This document shows, piece by piece, positions 11,346-21,787 of a DNA stretch of 64,000 nt (within the stretch, counting starts at the first letter, position 1; every line of letters begins with the position of its first letter). Both the position numbers and the translations under genes were made by a program. The notes below the pieces were generated by a model. It was given only the letters and a program-made list of their open reading frames with translations. It was not told the DNA's origin and searched no databases. Source of the DNA: Corallium rubrum (taxonomy: Eukaryota; Cnidaria; Anthozoa; Scleralcyonacea; Coralliidae); the NCBI GenBank assembly GCA_964035015.1, contig CAXIUP010000030.1, positions 12,501-76,500 of the forward strand, read 5' to 3'.

Positions 11346-12049
11346 TAATGGTCCAACTCACAACTTCAACAGCATCTCAATATTGCTGAGGCTTCTCATG
11401 ATTCTACCAGATGTTTAGTTTTATCTAAAATATGAAACAGAAAGAAAATAAGTGGGTTAAAAAGCAATTAAGCTAAGGATGCATGGGAACTTTGCAATAT
11501 TAAAGGACATTTACACAGAGATTCAGTATACTTTTTTACTTACATTAATTTGTTGTCCGATGGTTCAGGTTGTCCAGGTGTTCAAGTCCTTTTCAGGACA
11601 GAGGCACCGAGTATAGGTGCACCATCCCAAGTACAAGTGTAGTGTAACTGCACTAATTCAGGGGTAGACCATTAAAAATCTTGGGAGGGGGTAAAAAAAT
11701 ATTTCTAAGCCTGAAATTTTTTGTCCTGTGTAACCTCTGCAGGATTTGTTTTTGGACAATGAAGGCGTTATTTATTAAAGTTAAACAGTTTGACAGTATT
11801 CTCTGTATATTCCCTGCAGAACTTTTTGATCACTTTCCCTTGCACCGGTATTGTCACCCCCTCCCTGCAAGATTTCCAATGGCCCACCCCTTATTGACAA
11901 ATATGGTTTGTGAATATGGATCCGTGGATCTCTGAGGAGACTATATACATGGTGTAAGATAAACTTGCTTGATAACAATTTTATTGCCAGAAATTAATTA
12001 ATATAATATTTCAATAATTTACCGTAATGTGACAGATATAATTATTTTC
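11346..12049. other. Non-coding stretch next to the Helentron
   Basis: No supportable gene. The 11660-11900 part (GGGTAGACCATTAAAAATCT onward, with C-rich patches) resembles an interspersed repeat, but no copy was found in the window. The Helentron 3' end should lie here or in the minisatellite. I could not identify its terminal hairpin. Confidence 0.4.
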
Positions 12050-13330
12050 TAGTTGCAGTATTGTACTACTATTTTGATAGCATCATGATCAGAATAACAC
12101 ACATTGACTACATAAGTGTCAATTATTTGAAATACTGTGGATCTAACACATACATGGTCTAATAAGCTACCAGAAGAAATAAATGTAGGTTTTGTTACAA
12201 TCTGAGTGTAATTGAGAGATTGCATTAAAGATTTTAGTGGTTCAACTTGATTGTCATTCAAGTAATTAATATTAAAATCACCAAGAATCATGTCAATTGT
12301 ATAACTATTTAACACGTATCCCAAACAATCTACATATTGTAGGATGTTGGAGGCTTGCTTTCGATACAAGAAAAGAAAAGTTTTTTCTTGAGATTGACTA
12401 TTAACCAGGTCAAATTTTAGTGGATTTAGTGAAGAAAAAAATTCACACTGATTTCTGCAGTATTTCTTGTGCAAAGTGCCATACTAGAATATTTATCAGT
12501 ATCATGATCTTGACGGTGGAGTTTGAAAGGACTGAGATTATTTAAAATTTCATTGTCAAAATCCTGAGGTAGTAGTTGGGTTTCAGTAAGAGCTATGACA
12601 TCACTCTTGAAAACTCTTAAATCAAATTTAATATCGATGCTATGTTTTTTGAGAGGTCTTATATTTAAAAGTGATATGGTCAAAACATTGAAATTGTCTT
12701 GCAGTACAGTTGTTGAATGTGGAACCATACATTCATTTCGTAGTCTTTGGTATTCATCAAGAACTTTAGGATTTGCTTTAATATGTTTACTCTCAATTTG
12801 TCCTAAAATATACAGACCGTGGAAAGAAGTTGCACGGCTTAAGGCAACATAAATTTGTCCATAGTTAAACAAACGCTCTCTGTTTTATCAAGGCAGAACT
12901 GATTACAACTTTTTCAAGTGTTAGACCTTGAACCTTATGTACAGTACATACCCAAGCAAGTGTGATAGGAAATTGTACTCTGTATTTCTGGAGAAGATGC
13001 TTTACCTGGTCTTATTTTTGATCTTTGCTAATACAGGCTCAATGGGTACTACATTGTTTTCTCTTGCAAAAGGGTTGCCACAAGTGTTAGTTAAGTCTTT
13101 ACCAGCATTTGAGTCATCAAATTTGATATAGAGAACAGTTGGTTTTTGGTTATTTTGACTGACATCAATTTTAAAGGCAATCCCCATTTGTCCATTGATG
13201 AGTCTATCTGGAATACTAAGATTTGTTGTAAGCATTACTCTAGCGCCTTCTTTAATCAGAATTTCATAATCAAGTCCACCTGTTTCAGACCGTCCTCTTG
13301 CTAATACTCTATCACTATCTTGTTTCCTTA
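12050..13330 (-). pseudogene. Helentron: PIF1 helicase C-part and endonuclease
   Basis: From 13330 downward: the second helicase domain (EGARVMLTTNLSIPDRLING, then GIAFKIDV), a gap, the helicase terminal motif QIYVALSRATSFHGLYILG at about 12830, then an exonuclease-endonuclease-phosphatase domain. That domain includes LLNIRPLKKHSIDIKFDLR, VIALTETQL, LGDFNINYLN at about 12280 and a terminal SDHDAI. LTETQL, GDFN and DHD correspond to catalytic residues of this nuclease fold. Frameshifts lie near 12470 and 12900. The open frame at 13002-13460 runs past 13330 only by reading into the Harbinger terminus; the true Helentron part ends at the TTA duplication. Confidence 0.85.
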
Positions 13331-13371
13331 AGGTACGTTTACACACAGTGATTTGTCGGGCCGATTTTGAC
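13328..13371. repeat. Harbinger left end: TTA duplication and terminal inverted repeat
   Basis: TTA at 13328-13330, then AGGTACGTTTACACACAGTG and ATTTGTCGGGCCGATTTT. The same sequence with minor changes is inverted at the right end. A second CGACAAATCGTAGTGT motif follows at about 13418. Confidence 0.93.
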
Positions 13372-13493
13372 GAAACATTACGTGATTCGCGGACTAATGC
13401 GGTAATTCGGCATCCCCGACAAATCGTAGTGTATAAACGGCAACTCCAATTTTCCTTCACGATTTTTATTAAATATTTTAAAATTACTATATA

Positions 13494-13766
13494 ATGGCGC
13501 GAAATGGCGAAAAATGGCGTAAGCTTAAAAAAATGTCGGAAAACGAAAGAGATGTGTCTTTGGCTCTGGCAGCCGCGGGTTCAATGTTTTTATTAATGGC
13601 GGCAATATTAAAAACCAAGGGAAAAAAGAGAAAAAGGTCTATTTGGGTAAAGAAGATGTTGAGAGAAAGAGAAAAGGGGCAGTTTGCACAACTTGCCAGC
13701 CATTTGCAACTGAACAACGAAAACGACTACCGACGGTATATGCGAATGGATTTTGAGCAATTTCAG
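13494..13766 (+). CDS. HARBI1-like transposase, exon 1
   Basis: First exon of the Harbinger nuclease, 91 codons from ATG at 13494 to a clean donor CAG|GTAAGC at 13766/13767. It encodes the family's N-terminal helical region: SIWVKKMLREREKGQFAQLA, then DYRRYMRMDFEQFQ, typical of HARBI1-like proteins just before the helix-turn-helix. The reading frame is open. The next part of the family (the helix-turn-helix region before the CQAI motif) was not found downstream, and the rest of the gene now lies 19 kb away. This exon is therefore probably not expressed as a complete protein. Confidence 0.8.
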
Positions 13767-14557
13767 GTAAGCAAAATAAAAAGCATTTTATTACTATTTA
13801 GATCTATTTAGTTTTCCAAACAACAGGACCGATCAAAAACGATGATAGAAAATGTTTGCTACATGACACTGACAACTTTGATCTTGTCTACTCACCGACA
13901 TTTATTTTGTTGTGATGGCGCTTCATCTCTTCTAGCTATGTCTAGATATGATTCTGTTATTCTTCATGTAGTATTTAATTGTAATAACTCGTATACAATA
14001 TTGGAGCAGTTTGTAATTCATTGATCTTCATTCACTGACATTGTTTACTTTGAGGCGGCCAAGCCATTTCAGACTGACTCCCAGACACACAGGCGATATG
14101 CAAACAGCGTCATTTGTTCTTAAGTTAATATTTCAGCCAATCAGGAAAGGAAACCAATAAATGCAAGTTTTAATGAAGCCAGATAAATTGTTTGACATTA
14201 CAGTTCTCGTCGGCATTCCTGAGCCGGGAATCCCACCCCCTCCCCCTCCCCCAAGTGGTCAGGGGGTGGGTGGGGTAGGGTTCTACCCCACAAAAATTTA
14301 ATACCATATTCTAGTGAGTGGCAATTCTTGCAAGGGATAGAATATTTTCTTCAAAGCAAACAGGCCCCTTCTGCATTATAAACCAAAAATTCAACATTTA
14401 AAACCCTCTAACCCTCTCCCCGCCCCGAGATAGATTAAAAATAGGTACGCAATGCGTACATGTGAGTACCGCGGCTAAGCACAGAAAGAGATATAGACTT
14501 AAGAAGCAAGGCATGACAATGCGTGAAAAGCACACACAAAAAAAACTGATAGTTATT
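13767..14557 (+). other. Harbinger transposase intron, left part
   Basis: Non-coding. It includes C-rich and G-rich patches (14230-14280), a copy of the 32703-32875 segment at 14255-14400, and the GTTATT target site of the palindromic element at 14552-14557. Confidence 0.6.
14255..14400 (+). repeat. Duplicated intron segment (left copy)
   Basis: Direct copy of 32703-32875. Shared phrases include TGGTCAGGGGGTGGGTGGGG, TTTAATACCATAT, AGTGAGTGGCAA and TTTTCTTCAAAGCAAACAGG. The right copy has a short extra segment. Confidence 0.9.
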
Positions 14558-14567
14558 AGTAGTGATA
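14552..14567. repeat. Left target duplication and terminus of the palindrome
   Basis: GTTATT (14552-14557) followed by AGTAGTGATA. The mirror-image terminus and the same GTTATT lie at 24926-24941. Confidence 0.92.
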
Positions 14568-14639
14568 CCCCCCCATATGGCGGATTCATAATTAATTAGG
14601 TAAATTGAATTTTTAATGAGCTCTGTCAATATCCTCCTC

Positions 14640-15075
14640 AGGCTCCTTTGGGACCCTCTAACCCTAATCTCATTATGCATACGTCATTATTTCTCATGCT
14701 CCTTTGGGACATAGTAACCCTAACTTTCCCCCCTAAATCCTGGCTGTTACTTAACCCCCCTGGTATTCACTACGTCATATATTCAACTTATTATTTATTC
14801 ATTCTCAGGCTCCTTTGGGACGTCGTAACCCTAATTTTCCCCCCTAAACCCTAGTTGTTACTCAACCCCCCTAGTATTCACTACGTCATACCGATTATTA
14901 TTTATTCATTCTCAGACTCCTTTGGGACCTCCTAACCCTAACTTCACCCCTAACCCTAGCCGTCACTCAACCCCCCGGTTTTCATACGTCATACCGACTT
15001 ATTATTTATTCATTCTCAGACTCCTTTGGGACGTAGTAACCCTAACTTTCCCCCCTAACCCTAGGTGTAACCCCC
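14640..15075 (+). repeat. Telomere-like subterminal repeats, left arm
   Basis: Five units (near 14640, 14698, 14809, 14918 and 15019) starting CTCCTTTGGGAC, followed by TAACCCTAACTTTCCCCCCT-type text and then, in most, ACGTCAT and a TTATTTATTCATTCTCAG spacer. The longer units are about 100-110 bp. CCCTAA matches the metazoan telomere hexamer but is not a uniform array. A sixth CTCCTTTGGGACC lies at about 16098. Confidence 0.85.
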
Positions 15076-16969
15076 GTCATTCCCGATTGGTCTCCGACTG
15101 ATTTCCGAAGTTACGTCATTATCAAAAGACGCTAGACTTATTTCTTTATAACTAATAGAAACCAACTTTCATTTAAACCCTTAACCCTACTTATAGCCAA
15201 CACTTGTGGGACACGTAAACGCACGGGGCATGCGTACAGCAAACTTTAACAAAATAGACGTTCTTCACAAGGAACTAAAGAGAAATTGATAGAGGCACTT
15301 TATATTTTTTATCTGAAACCTTGTCTGGAGGATTATAGAGAGTTCTGAACAGCGTAAGTGTCTGAATTGGCAGAGATAACTGCTCTGGTCAAACCTGAAT
15401 ATTATTTGAATAATATGGAGACTTTGAATATTATATTAGTCAGAACCTAAATGACCAAACAGTCTTATACACGTTTGGTGGCAATAAGTGTTAACAATTT
15501 TAGAGAGTTATCGTTTACTTTGGCCTAGTTTGTAGAGGAACGAAACAGAAATGGATAGAGGCACTTTATATTTTTTGTCTTAAACTTGGTTTGGAGGAAT
15601 ATAGCGGGTTTTTGGTTAAGTAATCCGAGTGTTATTTTCGAAGAGATGAATGTTGACAGTTTTGGTCGAATTATTGCCTATCTAACCTACTAGTGATTCC
15701 TTGGATGAAGAAACAGTTCGAGAAGTCGTAAGAAGACACAAATCAATTCGAAAAGCGAAGAGCAAAGACTTGTCCATATATGACTGAGATACATCATGGT
15801 TACTAGGCTTTCTCTTTATAAGTGAGGAAATTGTAGGAAGATAGAATGAAGAATCACTTCGAGAAATCGTGAAAAGAACGATTTTAAGTGTCGATATATA
15901 AAGGCAAAGCAGTTTATTACTTTGAAAGCGTTGCTACGCTTTCTGTTACTAAGTGTGATATTTGCATATTTATCCTCAGTGCACGTGCAGGAGACAAAAG
16001 AAAAAACTCATTAGGGGTCATTGAGAGTATAAAGCGCTTAGGCAAGTCTAGGCGATGTCATTAGCAGTGTTACCATAGCGTCCTTCATTCGTCTCAGGCT
16101 CCTTTGGGACCCTCTACTATTACTCAGACCCCCGTGTAATACGTCATAACCGATAGCTCTCCGATTAATTCCCGAAGTTCCAAATGTTTGACAAACGGTG
16201 TCTTTCATGTGTGGGGTCTCTGGAGTATACACCTCCTATTTTAAGTCTTTAGGCATTATGAGAATATTTCGTTTGTATTCTTTCAATGACTTGGTGGCTC
16301 TTAAAAGCTTGTAATTTTTAAAATGTGATTTGTTTAAAGAAACATGTTTTTATAATAAGACTAAATAACGAAATAAAGTTTCAAAAATATATAATTTCAT
16401 ATTTACCATCACACAAAGCTCCTAATATTTACAAACAACGCAAAAGTTAAAATCCATAAGTATCGGAATTATTTACAATCACTCGCTATCTATTACGGTT
16501 GTATATCCAATATATGTTAAATATCTCACAGTGTACATAAAAATCCATTACCTGTCAGTAGGACAAAGTGAATAAATCAAAATTGATTACTAATACTTAG
16601 ATTGAGGAGATGTCTTTGGGAGTCCAAAACCGTTGTGTGAACACGGAACGGTTTGCCGTACTCGTAAGTCAAACGAGAAGTCGCGCGAGTACGAGGAATC
16701 GAATCGAGAAACTGTAAGAACGTAAGATACAGACGAAATATTATTTGTCTATGGAATGGTTGAGTGCAATGTTGCCATATTTGTATAAGTCCATGTACAC
16801 TAATGATGTTAATGGATCATTAGCAATTTAAACAAAAGAACGAGTCTGGGCGAGTCTGAGCGACGTCAGAGCTTAGACAAATAAATCCTAATTAATATGC
16901 TTATTCACGGCGTCGGTTTTCTCGGCGTATCATTTGCTTACTATTTGCTGTTGGAGAAAGACCGCAGAG
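15076..16969 (+). other. Non-coding outer arm (left)
   Basis: No supportable gene. It holds a diverged direct repeat of about 65 bp (around 15282-15350 and 15548-15615, sharing GATAGAGGCACTTTATATTT) and recurring GAGAAATCGTGA-like phrases. It is mirrored at 22519-24417. Confidence 0.6.
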
Positions 16970-17473
16970 ATGGAGGGTTTATATGAAAAATTGTTTTCAA
17001 TGTTCGAAGATATTTACAATGAAACTTTGTGGGAAGAATATTCGAAGCTTTGTCGTGAAAAGTGCAATGGTTGTAGGACTAACCATCCTAGTCAGAAGCA
17101 ACATAGTTGCCTAACAGATGATGAGCAACGGAGATGGTGCCATGAAGAGACCAGGACAAACGTCGACGAACGAATCTGGATAGAGTTCAACGAAGCGGGA
17201 GAGGCGTTGAAATTACGAAATCAAAGAGACTCTCAAAAAACTTCAGAGACAATGGTCGAGTCGAAGGAAATTGACGACTCGCCAAATATTCTTTCTATAT
17301 CTGTTCTGTTTAGCTGTCCATTAAAGTATCTGTACGAAGTAAAAGACACAGGTGTAAAATTTACGAGTGCGATAAAGAATCCTCGGGAGGCTTACGAGGA
17401 GTATCTTCTTGAAAAGTCTAGATCGAAACTTAACGACGAAAAGCAATCTGAACTAATGCTATATGTGTTGTGA
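16970..17473 (+). CDS. Cys-rich protein of the palindromic element (left copy)
   Basis: 167 residues from the first ATG (16970); the frame is open further upstream, but only through a TTG. The N-terminal half is helical and acidic, followed by a Cys/His cluster, CREKCNGCRTNHPSQKQHSC, with further Cys and His in LTDDEQRRWCHEE, which could bind zinc. The middle is charged and low in complexity (SQKTSETMVESKEIDDS). The C-terminal part has a VLFSCPLKYLYEV strand and a Lys/Glu-rich tail. I do not know a characterised family. Similar Cys-cluster proteins are, from memory, common beside virus-like genes in cnidarian genomes. It faces the C2H2 gene at 17701-18147 convergently. The mirror copy is at 22015-22518. 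Confidence 0.7.
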   Translation: MEGLYEKLFSMFEDIYNETLWEEYSKLCREKCNGCRTNHPSQKQHSCLTDDEQRRWCHEETRTNVDERIWIEFNEAGEALKLRNQRDSQKTSETMVESKEIDDSPNILSISVLFSCPLKYLYEVKDTGVKFTSAIKNPREAYEEYLLEKSRSKLNDEKQSELMLYVL

Positions 17474-17700
17474 GAACATTATCGAGTTAATCCAAAGCTA
17501 AATTATGTTTTAAGTTAAAAAAATTACTTGAACTATATAGTGTGTAAGAAAGATGTGTAATTTTATCTGAAGAAAAATTCATAAAGACATACGAGCAACA
17601 TTATAGTTCTTTGTAGTTTATTTTCATATTTATAACAAATTACAGTGTGCAAATTGACAGCTAATTGTTTACATAAACTGTCCTGCGTTTACGATTTCTT

Positions 17701-18147
17701 CTAGCGCACCCACTTCTTAGGGATATCGTTTGTTTCTCTGTTGTCAAAGCACTGCTCGCTCTTTATGGGGAATTTTGATATTTTCCGGGTTTTTTTGCGT
17801 TGTTTATTATTTACGGACTCCCCATGCTGCTCTCTTAGATAATTATTGAAGTTTGTTGCCATTTCCTCTTGTCTCTTTATAATGCTTTTCAAAGTTTTCT
17901 CCATATTTAGTTCTGTGCTGTCTGCGATAGGTTCTTTACTCCGTAAAGGAACACATATTCCACTTTTACTCCATTTTAGCCATTTAGCGCGTTCTTTGAT
18001 ATCCATGTGATGTACTTGGTCAAGATGATTTGCTAGCCTTGCAAGATTAGTGCTTCCGCACCCGAAGACAGGACAGTTTCTACGTGTGCGACCCATGTTT
18101 AGTTGTTTACTCGAGCAATAACAGAAAGCATTTGACATTTTTGGCAT
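17701..18147 (-). CDS. Small C2H2 zinc-finger protein (left copy)
   Basis: 148 residues starting at ATG 18147; a second in-frame Met lies just before GRTRRNCPV. One C2H2-like finger is visible: CPVFGCGSTNLARLANHLDQ, followed by VHHMD. A WLKWSKSGICVPL segment and a Lys-rich C-terminal half follow (NNKQRKKTRKISK). Probably nuclear and nucleic-acid binding; this is inference. It is co-oriented with the ATPase, which lies closer to the palindrome centre, and may be transcribed with it. The mirror copy is at 21341-21787 with the same predicted protein. Confidence 0.7.
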   Translation of the reverse strand: MPKMSNAFCYCSSKQLNMGRTRRNCPVFGCGSTNLARLANHLDQVHHMDIKERAKWLKWSKSGICVPLRSKEPIADSTELNMEKTLKSIIKRQEEMATNFNNYLREQHGESVNNKQRKKTRKISKFPIKSEQCFDNRETNDIPKKWVR

Positions 18148-18632
18148 GTTAGATGCTTTTATTAGGCCCTTTTAGGCCTTATTTGGCCTATTTTGGCCCG
18201 TTTAGGCCTTTTTGGCCCGTTCAAAGATACCCCCATCATCCCTGGGGCACCCCCCCCCAAAGATACTACCAATACCCCTAGGGTGCCCCCAAAGATGTCC
18301 CCATCACCCCTGGTAACTTATACATTTAACCTGTACCAAAGGAATATCAGAAAGACATATACATTATTTGTAAATACTTTATTGAACTTCAGCATAGTAC
18401 AGAAGATAATGTGTCAACGATTCACCAGTAACTTTAATTCTTATAATTGGTGTCATTCCAATTCTATGGCGTTTAGATTGATTGTAGGAGTACACTAGTT
18501 TTTTGTAATAATGGTTTCTTTCGTTTGATGAAATCTAAACATATATTCAAAATGCACCGTCCTGTATAGCCTTTAATAAACCATTATCAGTATGTTTCAA
18601 TGTCGCTTTTCTCAGGTATTCAGCACTTATTT
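18148..18632 (-). other. Spacer between the two minus genes of the left arm
   Basis: It contains a run of GGCCTATTTTGGCCC-like words (18165-18225), a C-rich tract (18248-18258) and repeated CCCC-AAAGAT phrases. No gene seen: the open frame at 18193-18498 is of low complexity. One of the few arm differences is the length of the C/G tract here, 18250 against 21230. Confidence 0.5.
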
Positions 18633-19445
18633 TCATACCCGGGGTTGATATACATAATGTGTATCAGTCGGAAATATCCCTGATCTTACTCGGATTTCAT
18701 CGGGACATGTCGGCGTGAGATCGACAAACAGGTAAGAATACGGGTCTTTGGTTACCATCTGGTAGGCTTGCTGGAAAAACTTTGTGTTGTCGGGATACAA
18801 CTGTTTGGCTAGATGAGTTACTTGACTTGCATCACGAACATTTTTTGTTAGGACAAAGTAACTAGCGTTGAGAGAGATGGTACGATGGTCTTTGCTTTGA
18901 TGAAATAAGTTTTGCACAATATAAATCACGCTGAGATTACCATGGTGCGATTTCTTCGTGAACAGCTTGGCAATAATCGTATCTTTTTCTCCCATCATGT
19001 CATCAATGATAAATAGATTTCTTATTTGGGGATTAATACTATCCAATATAGATTCGGATAAACCTTGCACAAACTGAATCCCAGGAATAAGAAGTTCCAT
19101 TTTAGCAAACGTGTCTTGGTACTCAGAATAAAAATAAATTATATTTTCTGGGACAGGGTCGATCATGATTTGGGCGTTGGCTAACAATTCCTTGACAAAG
19201 GTTGTCTTCCCAGTCTTGGTCCCCCCAGAGACCAAGAGCCCAAAGGGATGTGTTAATTGTATGGAGTATGTCTTTTTGTTGTCTTGGTAATTCGATGCGG
19301 TTCCATCAAATGGCGAATGCTTAAATGTAGAATCAGTAGACATCGTTTGAATTGGCCGCTCTGCCCCATGCAGGACCTTTATGTGGCGTTGTAAATTAAA
19401 TTGTCTTGAAAAGCTCTTTCCGCAAATATTACAAGCGCTAGGCAT
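18633..19445 (-). CDS. C2H2 finger / A32-like packaging ATPase (left copy)
   Basis: 270 residues from ATG at 19445 (MPSACNICGKSF). Residues about 4-27 form a classical C2H2 finger (CNICGKSFSRQFNLQRHIKV, then LH). An ATPase of the FtsK/HerA-like A32 group follows, with Walker A SGGTKTGKTTFVKELL at about residue 75 and Walker B NLFIIDDMM at about 150. Next come a YIVQNLFHQ sensor-like region and a C-terminal VDLTPTCPDEIRVRSGIF block. In viruses and Polintons such ATPases pump DNA into capsids. Here no capsid gene is nearby. The mirror copy differs by a single residue, Ala against Gly, after VLHG. Confidence 0.85.
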   Translation of the reverse strand: MPSACNICGKSFSRQFNLQRHIKVLHGAERPIQTMSTDSTFKHSPFDGTASNYQDNKKTYSIQLTHPFGLLVSGGTKTGKTTFVKELLANAQIMIDPVPENIIYFYSEYQDTFAKMELLIPGIQFVQGLSESILDSINPQIRNLFIIDDMMGEKDTIIAKLFTKKSHHGNLSVIYIVQNLFHQSKDHRTISLNASYFVLTKNVRDASQVTHLAKQLYPDNTKFFQQAYQMVTKDPYSYLFVDLTPTCPDEIRVRSGIFPTDTHYVYQPRV

Positions 19446-20040
19446 GTTCACACAACAACTCTCAAATTACTTGTGAAAATGTCCGGGAGAAAAGTACGAT
19501 TATATCCTTGAGTTTCTTCTCTAATGCATGCGGGATATCAAAACGAACCAACTCGCAGCTGAACGTCACTTGGACGTTACTTAGACGCCGCCTCTAAATG
19601 AATAACTCATGAGTTACTCATGAGTAAATGAGTAACTCATGAGTAAATGAGTAACTCACGAGTTACTCATGAGTAAATGAGTAACTCATGAGTAAATGAG
19701 TAACTCACGAGTTACTCATGAGTAAATGAGTAACTCGTGAGTTACTCATTTACTCACGAGTTACTCATTTACTCATGAGTAAATGAGCAACTCACGAGTT
19801 ACTCATTTACTCATGAGTAACTCGTGAGTTACTCATTTACTCATGAGTTACTCATTTACTCATGAGTAAATGAGCAACTCACGAGTTACTAGAGGCGGCG
19901 TCTAAGTAACGTCCAAGTGACGTTCAGCTGCGAGTTGGTTCGTTTTGATATCCCGCATGCATTAGAGAAGAAACTCAAGGATATAATCGTACTTTTCTCC
20001 CGGACATTTTCACAAGTAATTTGAGAGTTGTTGTGTGAAC
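19446..20040. promoter_or_regulatory. Palindrome centre and divergent promoter region
   Basis: Separates the two head-to-head ATPase starts. The flanks are unique inverted sequence (AACTCGCAGCTGAACGTCAC at about 19549 and its complement at about 19918). The middle (19596-19889) is an array of ATGAGTAA/GAGTTACTC words, itself full of small palindromes; one symmetry point is at 19737/19738 with a 2 nt spacer. Since both ATPases start here, their promoters must lie within. No clear TATA box was identified. Confidence 0.6.
19596..19889. repeat. ATGAGTAA inverted and tandem array
   Basis: Repeated GAGTAAATGAGTAACTCATG and its complement, with occasional CACGAG variants. It can fold into many alternative hairpins. 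Confidence 0.95.
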
Positions 20041-20853
20041 ATGCCTAGCGCTTGTAATATTTGCGGAAAGAGCTTTTCAAGACAATTTAATTTACAACGC
20101 CACATAAAGGTCCTGCATGGGGGAGAGCGGCCAATTCAAACGATGTCTACTGATTCTACATTTAAGCATTCGCCATTTGATGGAACCGCATCGAATTACC
20201 AAGACAACAAAAAGACATACTCCATACAATTAACACATCCCTTTGGGCTCTTGGTCTCTGGGGGGACCAAGACTGGGAAGACAACCTTTGTCAAGGAATT
20301 GTTAGCCAACGCCCAAATCATGATCGACCCTGTCCCAGAAAATATAATTTATTTTTATTCTGAGTACCAAGACACGTTTGCTAAAATGGAACTTCTTATT
20401 CCTGGGATTCAGTTTGTGCAAGGTTTATCCGAATCTATATTGGATAGTATTAATCCCCAAATAAGAAATCTATTTATCATTGATGACATGATGGGAGAAA
20501 AAGATACGATTATTGCCAAGCTGTTCACGAAGAAATCGCACCATGGTAATCTCAGCGTGATTTATATTGTGCAAAACTTATTTCATCAAAGCAAAGACCA
20601 TCGTACCATCTCTCTCAACGCTAGTTACTTTGTCCTAACAAAAAATGTTCGTGATGCAAGTCAAGTAACTCATCTAGCCAAACAGTTGTATCCCGACAAC
20701 ACAAAGTTTTTCCAGCAAGCCTACCAGATGGTAACCAAAGACCCGTATTCTTACCTGTTTGTCGATCTCACGCCGACATGTCCCGATGAAATCCGAGTAA
20801 GATCAGGGATATTTCCGACTGATACACATTATGTATATCAACCCCGGGTATGA
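20041..20853 (+). CDS. C2H2 finger / A32-like packaging ATPase (right copy)
   Basis: Mirror of 18633-19445, 270 residues from ATG at 20041; a GTG two codons upstream is not a credible eukaryotic start. It has the same C2H2 finger, Walker A (GGTKTGKTT) and Walker B (FIIDDMM). The one visible difference is Gly in VLHGGERP where the left copy has Ala. Both copies are uninterrupted, so both could be functional. Confidence 0.85.
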   Translation: MPSACNICGKSFSRQFNLQRHIKVLHGGERPIQTMSTDSTFKHSPFDGTASNYQDNKKTYSIQLTHPFGLLVSGGTKTGKTTFVKELLANAQIMIDPVPENIIYFYSEYQDTFAKMELLIPGIQFVQGLSESILDSINPQIRNLFIIDDMMGEKDTIIAKLFTKKSHHGNLSVIYIVQNLFHQSKDHRTISLNASYFVLTKNVRDASQVTHLAKQLYPDNTKFFQQAYQMVTKDPYSYLFVDLTPTCPDEIRVRSGIFPTDTHYVYQPRV

Positions 20854-21340
20854 AAATAAGTGCTGAATACCTGAGAAAAGCGACATTGAAACATACTGAT
20901 AATGGTTTATTAAAGGCTATACAGGACGGTGCATTTTGAATATATGTTTAGATTTCATCAAACGAAAGAAACCATTATTACAAAAAACTAGTGTACTCCT
21001 ACAATCAATCTAAACGCCATAGAATTGGAATGACACCAATTATAAGAATTAAAGTTACTGGTGAATCGTTGACACATTATCTTCTGTACTATGCTGAAGT
21101 TCAATAAAGTATTTACAAATAATGTATATGTCTTTCTGATATTCCTTTGGTACAGGTTAAATGTATAAGTTACCAGGGGTGATGGGGACATCTTTGGGGG
21201 CACCCTAGGGGTATTGGTAGTATCTTTGGGGGGGGGGGTGCCCCAGGGATGATGGGGGTATCTTTGAACGGGCCAAAAAGGCCTAAACGGGCCAAAATAG
21301 GCCAAATAAGGCCTAAAAGGGCCTAATAAAAGCATCTAAC
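20854..21340 (+). other. Spacer between the two plus genes of the right arm
   Basis: Mirror of 18148-18632, including GGCCAAAATAGGCCAAATAA words and a 10 G tract at about 21229-21238. No gene. Confidence 0.5.
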
Positions 21341-21787
21341 ATGCCAAAAATGTCAAATGCTTTCTGTTATTGCTCGAGTAAACAACTAAACATGGGTCGC
21401 ACACGTAGAAACTGTCCTGTCTTCGGGTGCGGAAGCACTAATCTTGCAAGGCTAGCAAATCATCTTGACCAAGTACATCACATGGATATCAAAGAACGCG
21501 CTAAATGGCTAAAATGGAGTAAAAGTGGAATATGTGTTCCTTTACGGAGTAAAGAACCTATCGCAGACAGCACAGAACTAAATATGGAGAAAACTTTGAA
21601 AAGCATTATAAAGAGACAAGAGGAAATGGCAACAAACTTCAATAATTATCTAAGAGAGCAGCATGGGGAGTCCGTAAATAATAAACAACGCAAAAAAACC
21701 CGGAAAATATCAAAATTCCCCATAAAGAGCGAGCAGTGCTTTGACAACAGAGAAACAAACGATATCCCTAAGAAGTGGGTGCGCTAG
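21341..21787 (+). CDS. Small C2H2 zinc-finger protein (right copy)
   Basis: Mirror of 17701-18147: 148 residues, one C2H2-like finger (CPVFGC...HLDQVH) and a basic C-terminal half. The predicted protein appears identical to the left copy. It is co-directional with and downstream of the right ATPase. Confidence 0.7.
   Translation: MPKMSNAFCYCSSKQLNMGRTRRNCPVFGCGSTNLARLANHLDQVHHMDIKERAKWLKWSKSGICVPLRSKEPIADSTELNMEKTLKSIIKRQEEMATNFNNYLREQHGESVNNKQRKKTRKISKFPIKSEQCFDNRETNDIPKKWVR

Noticed and set aside
14640-15075. True telomere or interstitial telomeric array
   Set aside because: CCCTAA appears only one to two times per roughly 100 bp unit and the units lie inside an inserted element.
19596-19889. 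CRISPR-like array
   Set aside because: The words repeat without unique spacers, in both orientations, in a eukaryotic element.
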